A stretch of 64,000 bases of DNA from Catonia carolina (taxonomy: Eukaryota > Arthropoda > Insecta > Hemiptera > Achilidae). Under the pieces are notes generated by a model that was not told where the DNA came from, searched no databases, and was given only the letters and a program-made list of their open reading frames with translations. Each line of letters starts with the position of its first letter. Position 1 is the stretch's first letter. Positions 38,319-49,273 of the stretch are shown here, piece by piece. The translations under genes were made by a program, and so were the position numbers. The stretch spans positions 60,930,672 through 60,994,671 of the forward strand of contig JAQMRL010000003.1 in assembly GCA_035578175.1 (NCBI GenBank). The letters are read 5' to 3'.

Positions 38319-38489
38319 TTTTTTTTTTTGGTTTAATGTCTGACTGTTCTGCAATTACTGCTAATCCAGACGATGAAGGATAAAATGATTTTTTTGTAAC
38401 GTATGAAAATATGCTGTGCCTGAATGGGATTTGACCCAAGATCGCATGATGAGAGGCGAGCATGTTACCAACTACGCCAATGCGGCTGT
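38319..38489 (-). mobile_element. tRNA-derived SINE (family A), nested in LINE
   Basis: Antisense copy. A T-run at 38319-38330 is the poly(A) tail, then the body with the TTAAAC / CAGTAATTGCAGAACAGTC segment, then a box-B-like GATCTTGGGTCAAATCCCATT and a tRNA-like head near GCATTGGCGTAGTTGGTAAC. Same family as copies at 8204, 8955, 40216 and 51657. It interrupts the LINE reading. Confidence 0.8.
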
Positions 38490-38848
38490 CAAATCCAGGT
38501 ATTGGTCTATCAATAATATTGAGGGAATGAATTGTAGGATGAGGCAAAGGTTAGAATATATAAAGCAAATTACAAAAGATGTAGGGTGTTACAGGTATGT
38601 AGATACGAAACAACTTGCGAAAGATAGAACAGCTTAGAGATCTGCATCAAACCGTTCGAGAGACTGATGGCAAAAAAATAGTTGGGTTATTCTTAATGCA
38701 TGCCTACAAATAAACTTCACTATATGAAAATTAAAACATTTAAATAATTTTCTATTATCACCTATACATGATCAACTATCATATTACTGAATTGTGCATT
38801 ACCGATTACACAAATAATTTGAGTTAATGATCCATTGGTTCTACTTAC

Positions 38849-38998
38849 ATTTTCAACATTGATTTCTCCTTTATACATAAATTCAACCAGTGCTTTAATA
38901 TCAGAAAATTTGACATCCTTTAAAATAACAATTGGATTATTTTCTTCATGTTGTGAAAAAATCGCATCAAAATACGTACTGCAGGCTGACAACATCAT
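38849..38998 (-). CDS. Exon 3: second part of BTB/POZ domain
   Basis: 50 codons, phase 0 both ends, acceptor TTTATTTCAG before 38998 and donor GTAAGTAG after 38849. It encodes the central BTB helices: LSACSTYFDAIF, PIVILKDV, ALVEFMYKGEINV. Most family members have VVLSACS at the exon start. Here the first two codons are both ATG (MMLSACS), a conservative change. Joined to exon 2 it gives RAHK-MMLSACS, as expected for the fold. Confidence 0.94.
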
Positions 38999-39114
38999 CT
39001 GAAATAAAACAGTTCAAAATTAGAATAACTGGGAAGCTAAGTTATGAGAGAAGTTTAATAATCAGACAAATTAATTAAGAGAAAAATGGAGTTCATTCAA
39101 TAATGATTTTCTTT

Positions 39115-39340
39115 TTCTCTTTAGGTTCAAATCCTAGTAAAGGTCGTTACTTTTATATGGATTTAAATGCTAGACAGTGGTTACCGGTGTACTTTGATGG
39201 TTGGGGTTCAATTAACCATACTCTCTCAGGAATGGTCGACCTGAGTCTGTACAAGACTACACCTCATTTACATGCCATACACTCATCCTCATCTCATTGG
39301 GTCATGAAGTTGCTTATTGTTCTGAATTGAACAGATTGCA
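39115..39340 (+). mobile_element. tRNA-like SINE (family E), copy 1
   Basis: Starts with a box-B-like GGTTCAAATCCTAGTAAAGG, body with CAAGACTACACCTCATTTAC and CATCTCATTGGGTCATGAAG. The latter blocks recur, reversed, at 59605-59720. Confidence 0.65.
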
Positions 39341-39379
39341 ACGTACACACATTAGGGATTAAAAAAAAAAAAAAAAATT

Positions 39380-40020
39380 ATGAAACTTTTTGAGGGTCAA
39401 GTTGGCAATCTTGGGAAGACTGATAATCAGCTGTTCAAACATAATTACTACAAAAATAACCTCTTTTGTTCAATTCAAAATGTCCACTTTGCTTGAAACT
39501 CATGCCAGAACAGTAAAGTTCAGTGATACGATTTTTAAGTTGAAACTGTATAGTGAAACCATGATTCACCATTTCAAGCAAGAATCTAAAGCGTTAAGTC
39601 CTGAGCAGAAACTTCCCAATTCACTGTAAACAGTGAGTACTATTTTAACAAGTTCCAAAAGAGAATAATAAGATGAAAATGTAAAGGCGCACTCTTAAAA
39701 GGTGTGATTCTCTTGCATGACAACCAATTGATTTGCTCTGAGAAAGAGAGAAACGCTTAAAAAGTTGGGCTGGAAAGTATTGCCACATCTTTTCTATGGC
39801 CCAGACCTTATCTCATCCAATTCTTATATGTTTGGCCCACACAAGAGATTTTTTAATTAGCAGGAATCTAAAGTTCACAGAATAATGTGACAACAACAAT
39901 TGGATTAACCAGAAAAAATGGCTTTCTCTTTATGAGTGCTAGTTTATGTTGCACTGCAAATCTGTACATCCAGGGTTCGATTAAATCAATTAATCAAGAA
40001 AATTGAACAGTGATGTGTTA
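39380..40020 (+). pseudogene. Mariner transposase remnant (C-terminal)
   Basis: Around 39660-40015 the plus strand can be followed through frameshifts as LLKGVILLHDN, KVGLES or KKLGWKVLPHL, YGPDLISSNSYMFGPHKRFF, QQLD..KMAF. This is the DN and PDL.. part of a DD34D mariner. The earlier 39390-39640 segment may be more of it. Terminal repeats not found. Confidence 0.6.
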
Positions 40021-40215
40021 AAAGCTCCCAAAATACTTCAATGTTACCCATTGTAGAATTTAATGACCAAATGGTAAATACTATGTAAGGTCTTGGAAAA
40101 TGAAAAAAATTCTTTTTCCAGTTTTGCATACATTTATACAGTTTGTTCATTAAATCAGCTGTTATTTCATTGCTTCTTTTACTTAAATTCTTGCATGTTA
40201 GTGTGGGGAAACATT

Positions 40216-40335
40216 TTTTTTGTTTTATATCTGACTGTTTTGCAATTTAATACAGACGATGAGAAGGACAATATATGAAGTGATGAAAAAATTCTAGACC
40301 TGACCGGGAATCGAACCCAGGACTGTGTAGGGAAA
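40216..40335 (-). mobile_element. SINE family A fragment, diverged
   Basis: Antisense tail (T-run, GTTTTATATCTGACTGTTTT), shortened body, box-B-like GGGTTCGATTCCCGGTCAGG. The tRNA-like head is lost. Confidence 0.65.
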
Positions 40336-40388
40336 GACTATAATTTAGTGAAAAAGTGTAAGATCTGTCAGTCTACCATATTAAACCA

Positions 40389-40550
40389 GGTGTTAACTTC
40401 TTAACGTCCCATTTTTCATACTCACTTTTACACCTGGTTTAATTTTTTTTTGTTTTAGTCAGACGTAAAACAAAAAAAATTAAACCACGTGTAAAAATGT
40501 AGTCTTGAAAGTGTAAATGAAAAATGGGACTGCAAGTGGTTAACACCTTT
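40389..40550. mobile_element. Fold-back element, about 160 bp
   Basis: Left AGGTGTTAAC...CGTCCCATTTTTCAT...TTTTACACCTGGTTTAATTT is repeated inverted on the right (AAATTAAACCACGTGTAAAA...ATGAAAAATGGGAC...GTTAACACCT) with a short centre. Probably a MITE able to form a long hairpin. Confidence 0.75.
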
Positions 40551-41679
40551 TCTCTATTATTTATTAATACTAATTTTAAAAACACTATTAATTTTTATAA
40601 AAACTAACTCTTTGAAGAAAACTAAAATTAAAATAAATTAAATTTCTTATTTCTTTAAATTTAAATCAAATATTTAAGTTTCATTTCTTGATAATTTGTT
40701 TAATAATTCAACAATATTGTAGTAACTATTTCTATTTGTTTAATTTTGCAATCAGTCAGTTACTTAATTCTAGTCATAACAAATAGTTCATTTATAAACA
40801 TAATATAACATTGAATGTTAATCAATAATTTATTTCATATGAACAAAAGAAGAATTTAATTAAATTAAAATTATTAAAATAATTTAATTTTCTGATGTCA
40901 CTGAGTTTATTCTGTTTATTCTGAATACTATTTGTGATAACTTTAAGACATTTCCGAAAGGTTTTCTGGTAGCTTATTCTTTTATTGTAAGCTTTTCTTT
41001 GACCTTAACCAAAAAACGAATTAGGAATTAACAACCTCCACTTTAAACTGAACATATTAACAAGAAAGCAATGACATTATAAATGATGATTTCTACTGTT
41101 GATGTCAATATGTACAAACTATAGGGTCAAATCGGATGTCGCATATTGGAGGCCGTAAAAACGGTACAGAAACACCTTAGCCTTTTTGCAGCCACGGAGT
41201 TAATTAAAAGACGATACACAAAAATAATTTATTAAACTTGACAAACTTTGTTAAATCAAGAAATGAGGTGTTCATAAACACCAACCATGCCTTCTACATC
41301 TAAGTTAAAAATATACTCATTTCTGTTCACCACTAAATTTAAATTTTCCTAAATACACTGGTGCATTTTATGCTTTTTTTTTTAAATATTTATTGAAGGC
41401 AAAATAACAAAAAAAAAAAAAATACACAAGAAGTGATATTGCACCTATTTTTGTAAACATTAAAAGTGACTCAATCATGTAAACTGTCTGACAACATGTG
41501 TTAACCATATGCCTAGTACAAAAATGAACAATAATACATGATACTTAACTATTATATGCTCTCTTTTTGCATATATACAAAAGCTAAAACTATTACACAA
41601 CAGTTAACCATACACATTTTAATAACTTAAAAAATATCATATCCAGAAATGAATGAAATATTAGCAGAAGAAAACGCGG

Positions 41680-42535
41680 AATATCGTGGGACTTTGCCAC
41701 GCAGCTCAAAATTGAAGGGTAACTGATTTGGTGGTGGAGGGTGTAAGACTTTCTCATCCCACAAACCTTATTATCTGTTCTCGTTATGTAATTTAATGTT
41801 CATTAACTTTAATTATTTGTCTGTAAGTGATCATAGTTGAAGTGGTCGCTGACGACCCCACCATCATTGGTGCTGCATACGGTCTCAGAACCTGCCGCAG
41901 AAAGCACTAACAAAATGCAGCCAGCAGTGCCTCCTCTCCACCATGCAGTTGACTCGCCGGACAGTATTTAAGTGGCCACACTGGACTGTGAGAGACAATC
42001 ATCATCCAGCTCCTGACTAAGGAAGAAGAGCCCAGCTGAGACCAGACCCAGCATCTCTGGTCGACACTACCAATGGCGGACGCACATTCCTGCACTGGTC
42101 AGCCTTTGCCTACCCGGCTGCCGAAGGAGCCCGTGCATGCCTGATGGCACCACGATAAAGACTTGAGTTCAGCGCGGGACCGGAGAGAACCCCCTCAGCC
42201 ACGCTATCGGCCAACCCGACACTGCAGGGCTTTGGGGGCCACCACTGTCACTGCAGTGGGGACTCAACTGCTGCTGACGGAGAGCTAGCTTTTGCCACGA
42301 GGTGTCAGCCCCCAAGTATTTTTGCTATAGTTTGTATTTGTACCAGTAGTTTATTAACTGTTATAGTAATTCATAATGCAGTAAGTTAATAGTAATGCGG
42401 AAGATGTACATTGTATTTGGTTGTGCCAATAGTTCATTAGTCTATACATTTTCTGTACTTAGTGGTCTACCAGTAGATGGAGAGTGTAGTTTGTTGTAAA
42501 CTGATTAAAGTGCGCGTAAATGTTAATCAGTACAC
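41680..42535. other. GC-rich island of unknown origin
   Basis: Much richer in G+C than the rest of the window between about 41820 and 42320. No long frame with a motif. It may be an LTR or a LINE 5' region (one span runs TGTAAGTGATCA to AGTACACA), but no partner copy or target duplication is visible here. Confidence 0.45.
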
Positions 42536-42542
42536 AAACTAG

Positions 42543-42781
42543 AAATCCGCTCAAATTGGTAACAAAATAATTAGTCAAACAGGAGAACTTATCCATAATC
42601 TATTGAATTTACAAAAAGGAACTGAACAAGGAGCTGATTTGTTGACAACAGTACAAGAAAGCATAGCTTTTGCTAGAGATTTTGCTTGCGGTGATGATAA
42701 GCACGTTTTGAAAGAAAACCAATACAGATTTAGGTCAGTTTTTCTACACCTTGAAAAATACGACGTAAATAAAATGACATA
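42543..42781 (+). other. Unassigned coding-like frame, about 79 codons, no ATG at start
   Basis: Open from the codon after a TAG to TAA at about 42781. Peptide includes SQTGELIHNLLNLQ, ADLLTTVQESIAFARDF and NQYRFRSVFLHLEKYDVNKM: amphipathic, balanced composition, unlike random AT-rich frames. I do not recognise it. It could be a retrotransposon fragment, a retrocopy or an exon. Confidence 0.35.
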
Positions 42782-42814
42782 AAACTGCTTTTGACTAACA
42801 GTAGTAGTGAATCT

Positions 42815-42915
42815 GCTTCCTACCGCATCTGACTGCAGTCTCCACTCTGCATTACTACACTTTCTCTAAAAGCTTCACAACTTTACTATGCAACTTGTAT
42901 TCATCTTTAAAACAT
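42815..42915. repeat. Repeat D, copy 2
   Basis: Similar to 31930-32035 (GACTGCAGTCTCCACTC and following blocks). Confidence 0.5.
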
Positions 42916-43113
42916 TTTACCTAATTATTAAATTTTCCTTCAAACCGAAAATATTAATTAATGGATATGTTGTCAGAATTCAAGTTGCTAGAATAAATTA
43001 CCAGCCATTAACTAACCTATTTAAAACTTAAAATAAATGTTCTTTGAAACAAAATTGAACCTATTTCGACAAAATGGTGCTCATACAAACATAATTTAAA
43101 AACAATTTATTAC

Positions 43114-43392
43114 CTTATGAGCACGTAAAGTTTTCCCTTCGCAAGCCAACGTAACATCACAAAAACTTTCTCTTTCCAACAGCTGAGAGAACATTACTTG
43201 TAAATTTGAATGGTGGTACTTCCATCGCAAGCAATACTGTTGAGGAGTCTCCATTTTTCCTGGAGAAGTCATTTCTGCTTGAGGCCAACACTCCGTCTCA
43301 CTTATAGCAGAATCTAGTGTCAGCTCGTCTTCAAACGGAACTTCACGTTTTGGTTGCACCTCGTCAGTCGGGGCCACTTCAACTACATTGGC
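43114..43392 (-). CDS. Exon 2: acidic leader and first half of BTB/POZ domain
   Basis: Acceptor TTGTTTGTAG precedes 43392 and donor GTAATA follows 43114. The exon is 93 codons and phase 0 at both ends. Residues 106-155 are acidic and probably unstructured. From residue 158 the sequence YCLRWKYHHSNL is the hallmark start of the insect ttk-group BTB domain, followed by the FCDVTLACEG strand and RAHK. The reading frame stays open upstream to the acceptor, so the exon does not need its own start. Internal ATGs before YCLRW would serve as starts if an isoform lacked exon 1. Confidence 0.93.
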
Positions 43393-43483
43393 CTACAAAC
43401 AAACCACAACATAATTTATTTCATTTTTTATCCACAGTTGACTGAATAATTTTTAAAAGCTATGAAAACATGATATTAACACA

Positions 43484-44353
43484 AAAAAATCTTATGTGAA
43501 ACAATCACACAACTTTCTCTTGCCAAATGCAAATAACAAACAATATAACCTAACATTAGTAATAAAACATTAGAATAAACAAAAAACTAACCTCAATAAA
43601 CATAAACTAATTTTAATCATGAGTGAAAGATGCAAAATTAAAATCAACCTCAGTTTGGCTTATAAATACAGAAATCACTCTTTCACGCTAAACTAGGCAC
43701 TGTAGAGAAAAATGCTCTAAATAAAAGTTGTAGATCTTTTAATTTCCTATAAATTTGATTATATGCACTTATGTCGTAAAATGCATACTAAGGCTGAAAT
43801 CTTAAAAAATCAATTTTTTACAGATTTTCATAAAAAAAACGGAAAATCGCTAAACTAAGCGTTAAACAAAACAATGTTTTAAATAAAAGTTATAAGATTT
43901 TAAATTCTCTACAACTTTTATTATAATTATACATTGTTGCGCTAAAATGCATATAAAGCCGCAATCTTAAAAAAACAATTTTTTTACGAGTAAACAGCGT
44001 CCCCAAGAATTTCAGCAGACATGGTGCCTACCCTATCTTGTAGAACATAGAGGCGATTTAAAAAAAAAAAAATCAAAGGAGCTGTTTTTGAGAAAATCGC
44101 AAAAAAAGTAAAAAATGACACGAATAAACTACTACTTCTGGTTGACCGATTTTGATGAAAATGTTTGTAGCAGGTCCGGTAGTAGTATCTAACTTAAACT
44201 TCAAGTTTCAAGATTTTACGATGTTCCGTTCTTGAGAAATTCTGTTCACACACACAGACCAATCGCTAAAAACATGTTTTTTGGGTTCAGGGGGTCTGAA
44301 AACATGTAGATCCGGTGAAAACTCGATTTTGAAAAATCGACATGAAAACAATA
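43484..44353 (-). mobile_element. Hairpin-ended repeat H, copy 1 (one end truncated)
   Basis: Begins with the terminal block ATGTGAAACAATCACACAAC then TTTCTCTTGCCAA and continues through the shared interior (CCGGAAGTAG-type segment, CACCATGTCTGCTGAAATTC on the other strand) to TTTTGGGTTCAGGGGGTC and CGATTTTGAAAAATCG. The other end hairpin is cut off at about 44353. Confidence 0.8.
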
Positions 44354-44354
44354 T

Positions 44355-44515
44355 AACAGATAACTCTGACTAGTGTATTTTACACTTCTACCTCTTCTGT
44401 TCGTAAAGTTCAGTCATATAATTGACTGACCATGTGATAAGAAACAGAACTATTTTTTGTAGCCCTGGAACTAGTAGATCGAGTGCCAATAATTTAACAC
44501 TCCACCTGCCTTTTA
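44355..44515 (-). repeat. Repeat C, inverted partial copy
   Basis: Reverse complement of the 5' half of the unit at 44835-45010 (TTTTACACTTCTACCTCTTC, AGCCCTGGAACTA, TTTAACACTCCACCTGCC). Confidence 0.75.
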
Positions 44516-44789
44516 TGGACGATATATACCGTATTCTTACAAAGTTGGATCCACCAAATAATGCACGTTAAAGATAGAATAATAATATAAATACTGTAAG
44601 AAAAACGAATAATGTAGCAACTGTAAAAGGTAAGTACAAATTACCAATTTTTTCAGAATAGAATTCATTAATACTATAAAATTGTATTCTAGCAGAAACT
44701 GTTTTGAGTTCATTTTTAAAAGTGTATAGTGGAACACCTTTTAAATGTATAAGGTTGTTATAAATTTTGATGAGAGGTGAAATGCTGGA

Positions 44790-45240
44790 TTATAGAGAAG
44801 GAGAAAGGTCACAGGGCCAAAACTAAAAGAGGGTTAATATGAAAGGCGAGCAGGTGGAGTGTTAAATTAATTGCACTTGACCTGTTGGTTCCAGGGCTAC
44901 AAGAAATAGTTCTCTTTCTTATCACACAGTGTCAGCCAATTATATGTCTGAACTACTTAAAAACAGAAGAGGTAGAGGTGTAAAAGACACTAGTCAGAGT
45001 TATCTCCTCTGAGAGAAATGAATTTCACTATACAGCAAACCCTGTGGTGAAAGAAGTGAAGGTGTCATTTGCAGAGTGGAAAGTAGATGCTTTTCGGAAG
45101 GCCTGGCATGATATTAAGCATACTCTTTTTAACTCAGTGAGTAAGGCAATAGTAAACCACCCCACTCCTTGTTTTTACTTAGTAAAACCTCTAGAGGTTT
45201 AAACCAGCCTTTCGGCTGTCGACCTAAACAACAAATGAAA
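44790..45240 (+). repeat. Repeat C, copy 2
   Basis: Same unit as 15119-15545, with GGTGGAGTGTTAAATTAA, TTCCAGGGCTAC, AGTTATCTCCTCTGAGAG and GGCAATAGTAAACCACCCC. Confidence 0.8.
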
Positions 45241-46720
45241 GATATAAATAAGTTTAAAAACACAAAAAAGTCTCTGAATGAAACTTATAGTTGCAACGAT
45301 AACCTGAAGCCTTTGGAACATAGAAGAACAATTCATAACTTACAAACACATCAATGATAACACGAAGGGATATTAAGTAAAAAATTATAATAGAAAAATC
45401 AACACTGACAAACTAGATATTTTATTCCTGGTTAATAGAAAAAATTACAATACTGTTTAAAATCTGTCAATATTTATAAGAACTGTTCCTGTGAAATTTT
45501 GATTAAGTCAAAGTATGAAGGTCAAAAATAAAGTACAGAAGTATAAAGTCAAAAATATTTAAGCCCAAAAACAAAATTAAGTCTCAAAATTAATTTATCT
45601 ACTCAGCATTCATTAAAAATAAATATTTACTGATTAAAACATTCAGCTTATGATTGAAAAAATAAAATAAAAAGTAAATGTTAAGACATACTTTTAAACT
45701 ATAAAAAATAAAAGAGAAGCCTAATTAAAAGTAATTAAATAATTAAATACAGTAATAATAATTAAATGGAACAAGAAATTAAAAAAACAATTTTATACAA
45801 CATTCTAATTTTTTAATTCTGTAGGCAAAAAATTATATATTCAAAAAGATTTTACATATTTCTACGAGATTAAAAAACCATTAAAAAAAGTAGTAGTTAA
45901 TAAAAAGAGGAATAGCTTGCTAAAGAAAAACACACAGAAAGGAAGGAAGGAAGATGCAATAAAAAATAAATGTGATGATCAGAAGCCATTAGGGAAAAAA
46001 AATGAGGAAAACAGTATAATGAACGTCTAAGTGTATGTGTGTGTTTATAGGTATTTGTGTGAGAAATTATGATGGGAAGAAAGAATAACACAGAGGTCAA
46101 TGACTTTTAACAGTACCCACCATTTATAGACACTGTCAGGTTAAAATGAATTAAAAATCTTTTAAAAATTGTGATGAATTGCCAAAAAATTAAAATTAAA
46201 AAAAAATGATTATATTTTAAAACTTTTCTGCCAGTTTTTTTCACTTTTTTTTGTCTGCATTTAAATAAAAATAGTTCTATAATGTTACACATGGACAGTA
46301 GATCATAAAAAATAATTATCATAAAATATAAATTTTATTTCAAAACTATAAAATATTGTCAAGGTTTTTTTGAATATTATTAAAACTGAACGATATTTTA
46401 TTACACTGAAGAAAAACTGATAAAATATACATTAAGATTTTAATTGAGCATAACATCTGACAATCCTTTTTTATAATCTTAGTACCATTTAAACTTTAGT
46501 TGATTCAGTTCTCTTTACCCACTATTTTAATCAGCTATTTATATTTACAACAGTTTTTATAACTCTATCACAATTTTATTTACATACATTCAACTGTGGT
46601 CTTCCTTTACAGTTTTTTTCCCCACTTGGGGAGCTGTATGTACTAATGGGGTATACATCATTTTGACAAAAAGTACAAAATTCTTCTTGAAAACTTATGA
46701 GCCTATTTTGGAATTTTTTT
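45241..46720. other. Intron 1 sequence, nothing recognised
   Basis: AT-rich, stops in all frames, no repeat boundary seen. Confidence 0.4.
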
Positions 46721-47648
46721 ACTTTCTCTTACCTATATAAATACAAAATAGGAAAGAAAGTATTGTTTTCATGTCGATTTTTCAAAATCGAGTTATCATT
46801 GATCCACACATTTTCAGAACCCCTGAACCCAAAAAAACATGTTTTTAGTGATTAGTCTGTGTGTGTGCGCGCGCGCGCGCGCGCGTGTGAACAAAATATC
46901 TCAAGAACGGAACATCGTACAAACTTGAAACTTAAGTTAGATACTACTAGAGGACCAGACACGAACATTTTTATCAAAATTGGTCAACCGGAAGTAGTAG
47001 TTTATTCATATCATTTTTCACTTTTTTGCGATTTTCTCACAAACAGCTCCTACAATTTTTTATGCTCTACAAGATAGGATAGGCACCATGTCTGCTGAAA
47101 TTCTGGGAAAGGCTATTTTCTTGTATAAAAATTGTTTTTTTTTTTTAAGGTTGTGGCTTTAAAATGCATTTTAGGGCAAAAATGTATATAATAAAAATTG
47201 TAGAGAATTTAAAATCCTACAACTTTCATTTCAAACATTTTTTTTTATTAACACTTCGTTTAGCGGAAATTAGTGATTTTCTGTTTTTACTCACAAAAAC
47301 GTATAAAAAAATCGATTTTTTAAAAATATTTCAGCTTTAGTATGCATTTTACGACATAAGTGTATATAATCAAATTTGCAGGAAATTAGAAGATCTACAA
47401 CTTTTATTTAGAGCATTTTTCTCTAAAGCTTAGTTTAGCATAAAAGAGTGATTTTCCGTATTTATAACCCAAACTGAGGTTTATTTTCATTTTGCGTCTT
47501 TCACTTATGATTAAAATAAGGTTATGTTTTTCGGGGTTAGTTTTTTGTTTATTTCTAATGTTTTATTACTAATGTTAAGTTATATTGTTCATTATTTGCA
47601 TTGGTAAGAGAAAGTCATGTGAGTGTTTCACACCAGATTTTTTTTAAT
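46721..47648 (+). mobile_element. Hairpin-ended repeat H, copy 2 (most complete)
   Basis: Starts ACTTTCTCTTACCTATATAA with a pairing GGAAAGAAAGTA nearby; then CGATTTTTCAAAATCG, a (GT/GC)n tract, conserved interior, and ends TTGGTAAGAGAAAG then TGTGAGTGTTTCACACCAGA and T-run. The 5' CTTTCTCTTACC is matched inverted by GGTAAGAGAAAG placed about 25 bp inside the 3' end, followed by a terminal hairpin. About 930 bp, no coding capacity. Confidence 0.82.
46859..46889. repeat. (GT)n(GC)n microsatellite inside repeat H
   Basis: Alternating GTGTGTGCGCGC run of about 30 bp; a candidate Z-DNA tract. Confidence 0.95.
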
Positions 47649-47875
47649 TAGATTGTGATATCTATCGTGACTAGTCTAAGACTAACTAACAATTTTGTTC
47701 TAACTTAATTGATCTAAGTACTTAATCTAAGAATTTACCAACTAGTAGTTCTTAGTTTACGTTCAATATATTCTAATAGGTACACTGTTTACATTATTCA
47801 CTAATCATTGGTATTTACTAAACACTTCAAAATATATACAAATAACTAACAAATTAATAACTTTGTATTGTTCAT

Positions 47876-48175
47876 TATAACAATTCAAATGGTTTTACAC
47901 AAGAAAGCCTCCTATTCAGATCTGCGTTGTCGAGTAGCTGTATAGTTTCGACATTCACATGGTGAAGAAGTCTGTCTTCATGACTCCTGGCAAATTTCTG
48001 AATTACTTTATTTATGGAATCCACTCTTGCGTCGAGGTGCAGGTCATCGTTCCTAACATACCAGGGAGCGTTGACAATGCTTCTGAGAACTTTGTATGAT
48101 TGATTGGTTTGAAACTTTTGTACATCTCCAGAGCTGAATTCCCCAGGTCCATACGAGTTTTAATATTCGCTAGTA
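47876..48175 (-). pseudogene. Jockey-type LINE C-terminal remnant
   Basis: Minus strand: WTWGIQLW, then in the next frame YKVLRSIVNAPWYVRNDDLH, DSINKVIQKFARSHEDRLL and LLDNADLNRRL..VKPFELL with a stop. The order YGIQLWG, R.I.NAPWYVRN, then the L..H.N tail is the C-terminus of Jockey-like LINE RTs. One frameshift seen; the final 80 or so codons are open. Confidence 0.8.
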
Positions 48176-48479
48176 TATTAGAAGTTTGTTAAAAGTAGAT
48201 AATGCTGATTTCCATCCAAGTAATCAGTAAAGTTTCTTGAATTTGAGATAAGAGTTATTTTCTTTTCTTTTACATGTTCTTTATTTTGGAACATGAAGTT
48301 ATTTTTTTCATCAAAAAAATGACATGAATTTGGTAGGGAAAAACACCATGCACTAACAGGAACTGAATCTTCGGTAAAAATTTCAAAACTCTATAGTAAG
48401 CAGTTTTAGAATTGGGACATTTGTAAAGAAAAAATTGACTTTCAGAAAAAGTTCAAAACAAGATACAACTAGGTATTAG

Positions 48480-49060
48480 TTTATTGAGAATATAAAACTA
48501 ATCTTTTAATTTTAAAACATCCCAGCATCATAATCTTTTTTCATCCTCTCATCCAGCAACTTCTTTTTTACCATTCTGGAACATTTCCTGGCTTCTTTAG
48601 TTGCAGGTTGACAAGCTTTACATTAGCTATGACAACTCTCTCCTGGTCAATATTATGGAGTGTGTATAAGTGGATTCTTCCAATTTGAATGCCCCTGAGA
48701 GTCTAAGTACTTTTATTATTCCCTTGTTTCCATCAATGTATATGATAAAAAGCATACAATGCTCCATACTTTAAAGTATTAAGCCTACAAAATTATTTTT
48801 TGGCACTTGTTCATAGCGCAGAATTGAAACTAGTTTATTTTTTGGTTACGCCAATGTAAACATTTTTTGGTAGATCAGGTAGAGCTGCATGGCTGAAAGT
48901 AGGCTTTCTAGCTTCAATTACAGCAAAGTTGAAAGCATTTTTGTGATTGTAATGTTTATTTTCACACCATATTTTAAGAATTTACACCATGCCTCATCAC
49001 AGAGTTAACAAAAAATGGCATGAATTGTGAGGTAGAAACACACTTTCAATGTTTTTTTTT
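48480..49060. other. Unassigned degraded coding-like sequence
   Basis: On the minus strand pieces such as VVIANVKLVNLQLKKPGNVP and LLDERMKKDYDAGMF look coding, broken by stops. Possibly a transposon remnant; family not recognised. Confidence 0.3.
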
Positions 49061-49273
49061 GCACGGCATATTAACAAAAACTTATGTTAGGTATATATTT
49101 CAGTATTAAAAACCTTCAAAAATAAAAAAGAAATAATAAATTGTTTTACAAAAATTCATGTACATCATCCCTTATTTTAAACACAATAAAATATTTCTAA
49201 AAATGTTTGTCTGCCATATAACTGAAATTACATACACAATAAAGTCTATTCTTTAAAACCTTAATTAATACAC

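Larger units (their letters stand above)
32040..38685 (+). mobile_element. LINE 3' part (endonuclease-RT type) split by BEL and SINE
   Basis: Three pieces (32040-32410, 37997-38318, about 38490-38685) form one degenerate LINE reading. The first encodes an RT stretch around IKIQGEIIKKL with FIDII in place of the FADDI catalytic motif, then INKNKTKVLC and FLGSKIT. The piece after the BEL insertion continues with RTAQ..., W.EPWVIEAVERKRIEAFE and RR.RLVGNILRH in shifted frames. The last ends in LRDLHQTVRETDG. Many stops and frameshifts. A short direct duplication (AGATGAGAACATGAGAA) lies at about 32195-32255. Confidence 0.82.

Noticed and set aside
41907..42095. Minus frame in the GC-rich island
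   Set aside because: Open mainly because of high GC; no motif, and no splice signals that fit a gene.
45897..46322. Two minus frames with membrane-like composition
   Set aside because: T-rich antisense of A-rich DNA gives F/L/S-rich peptides by chance.
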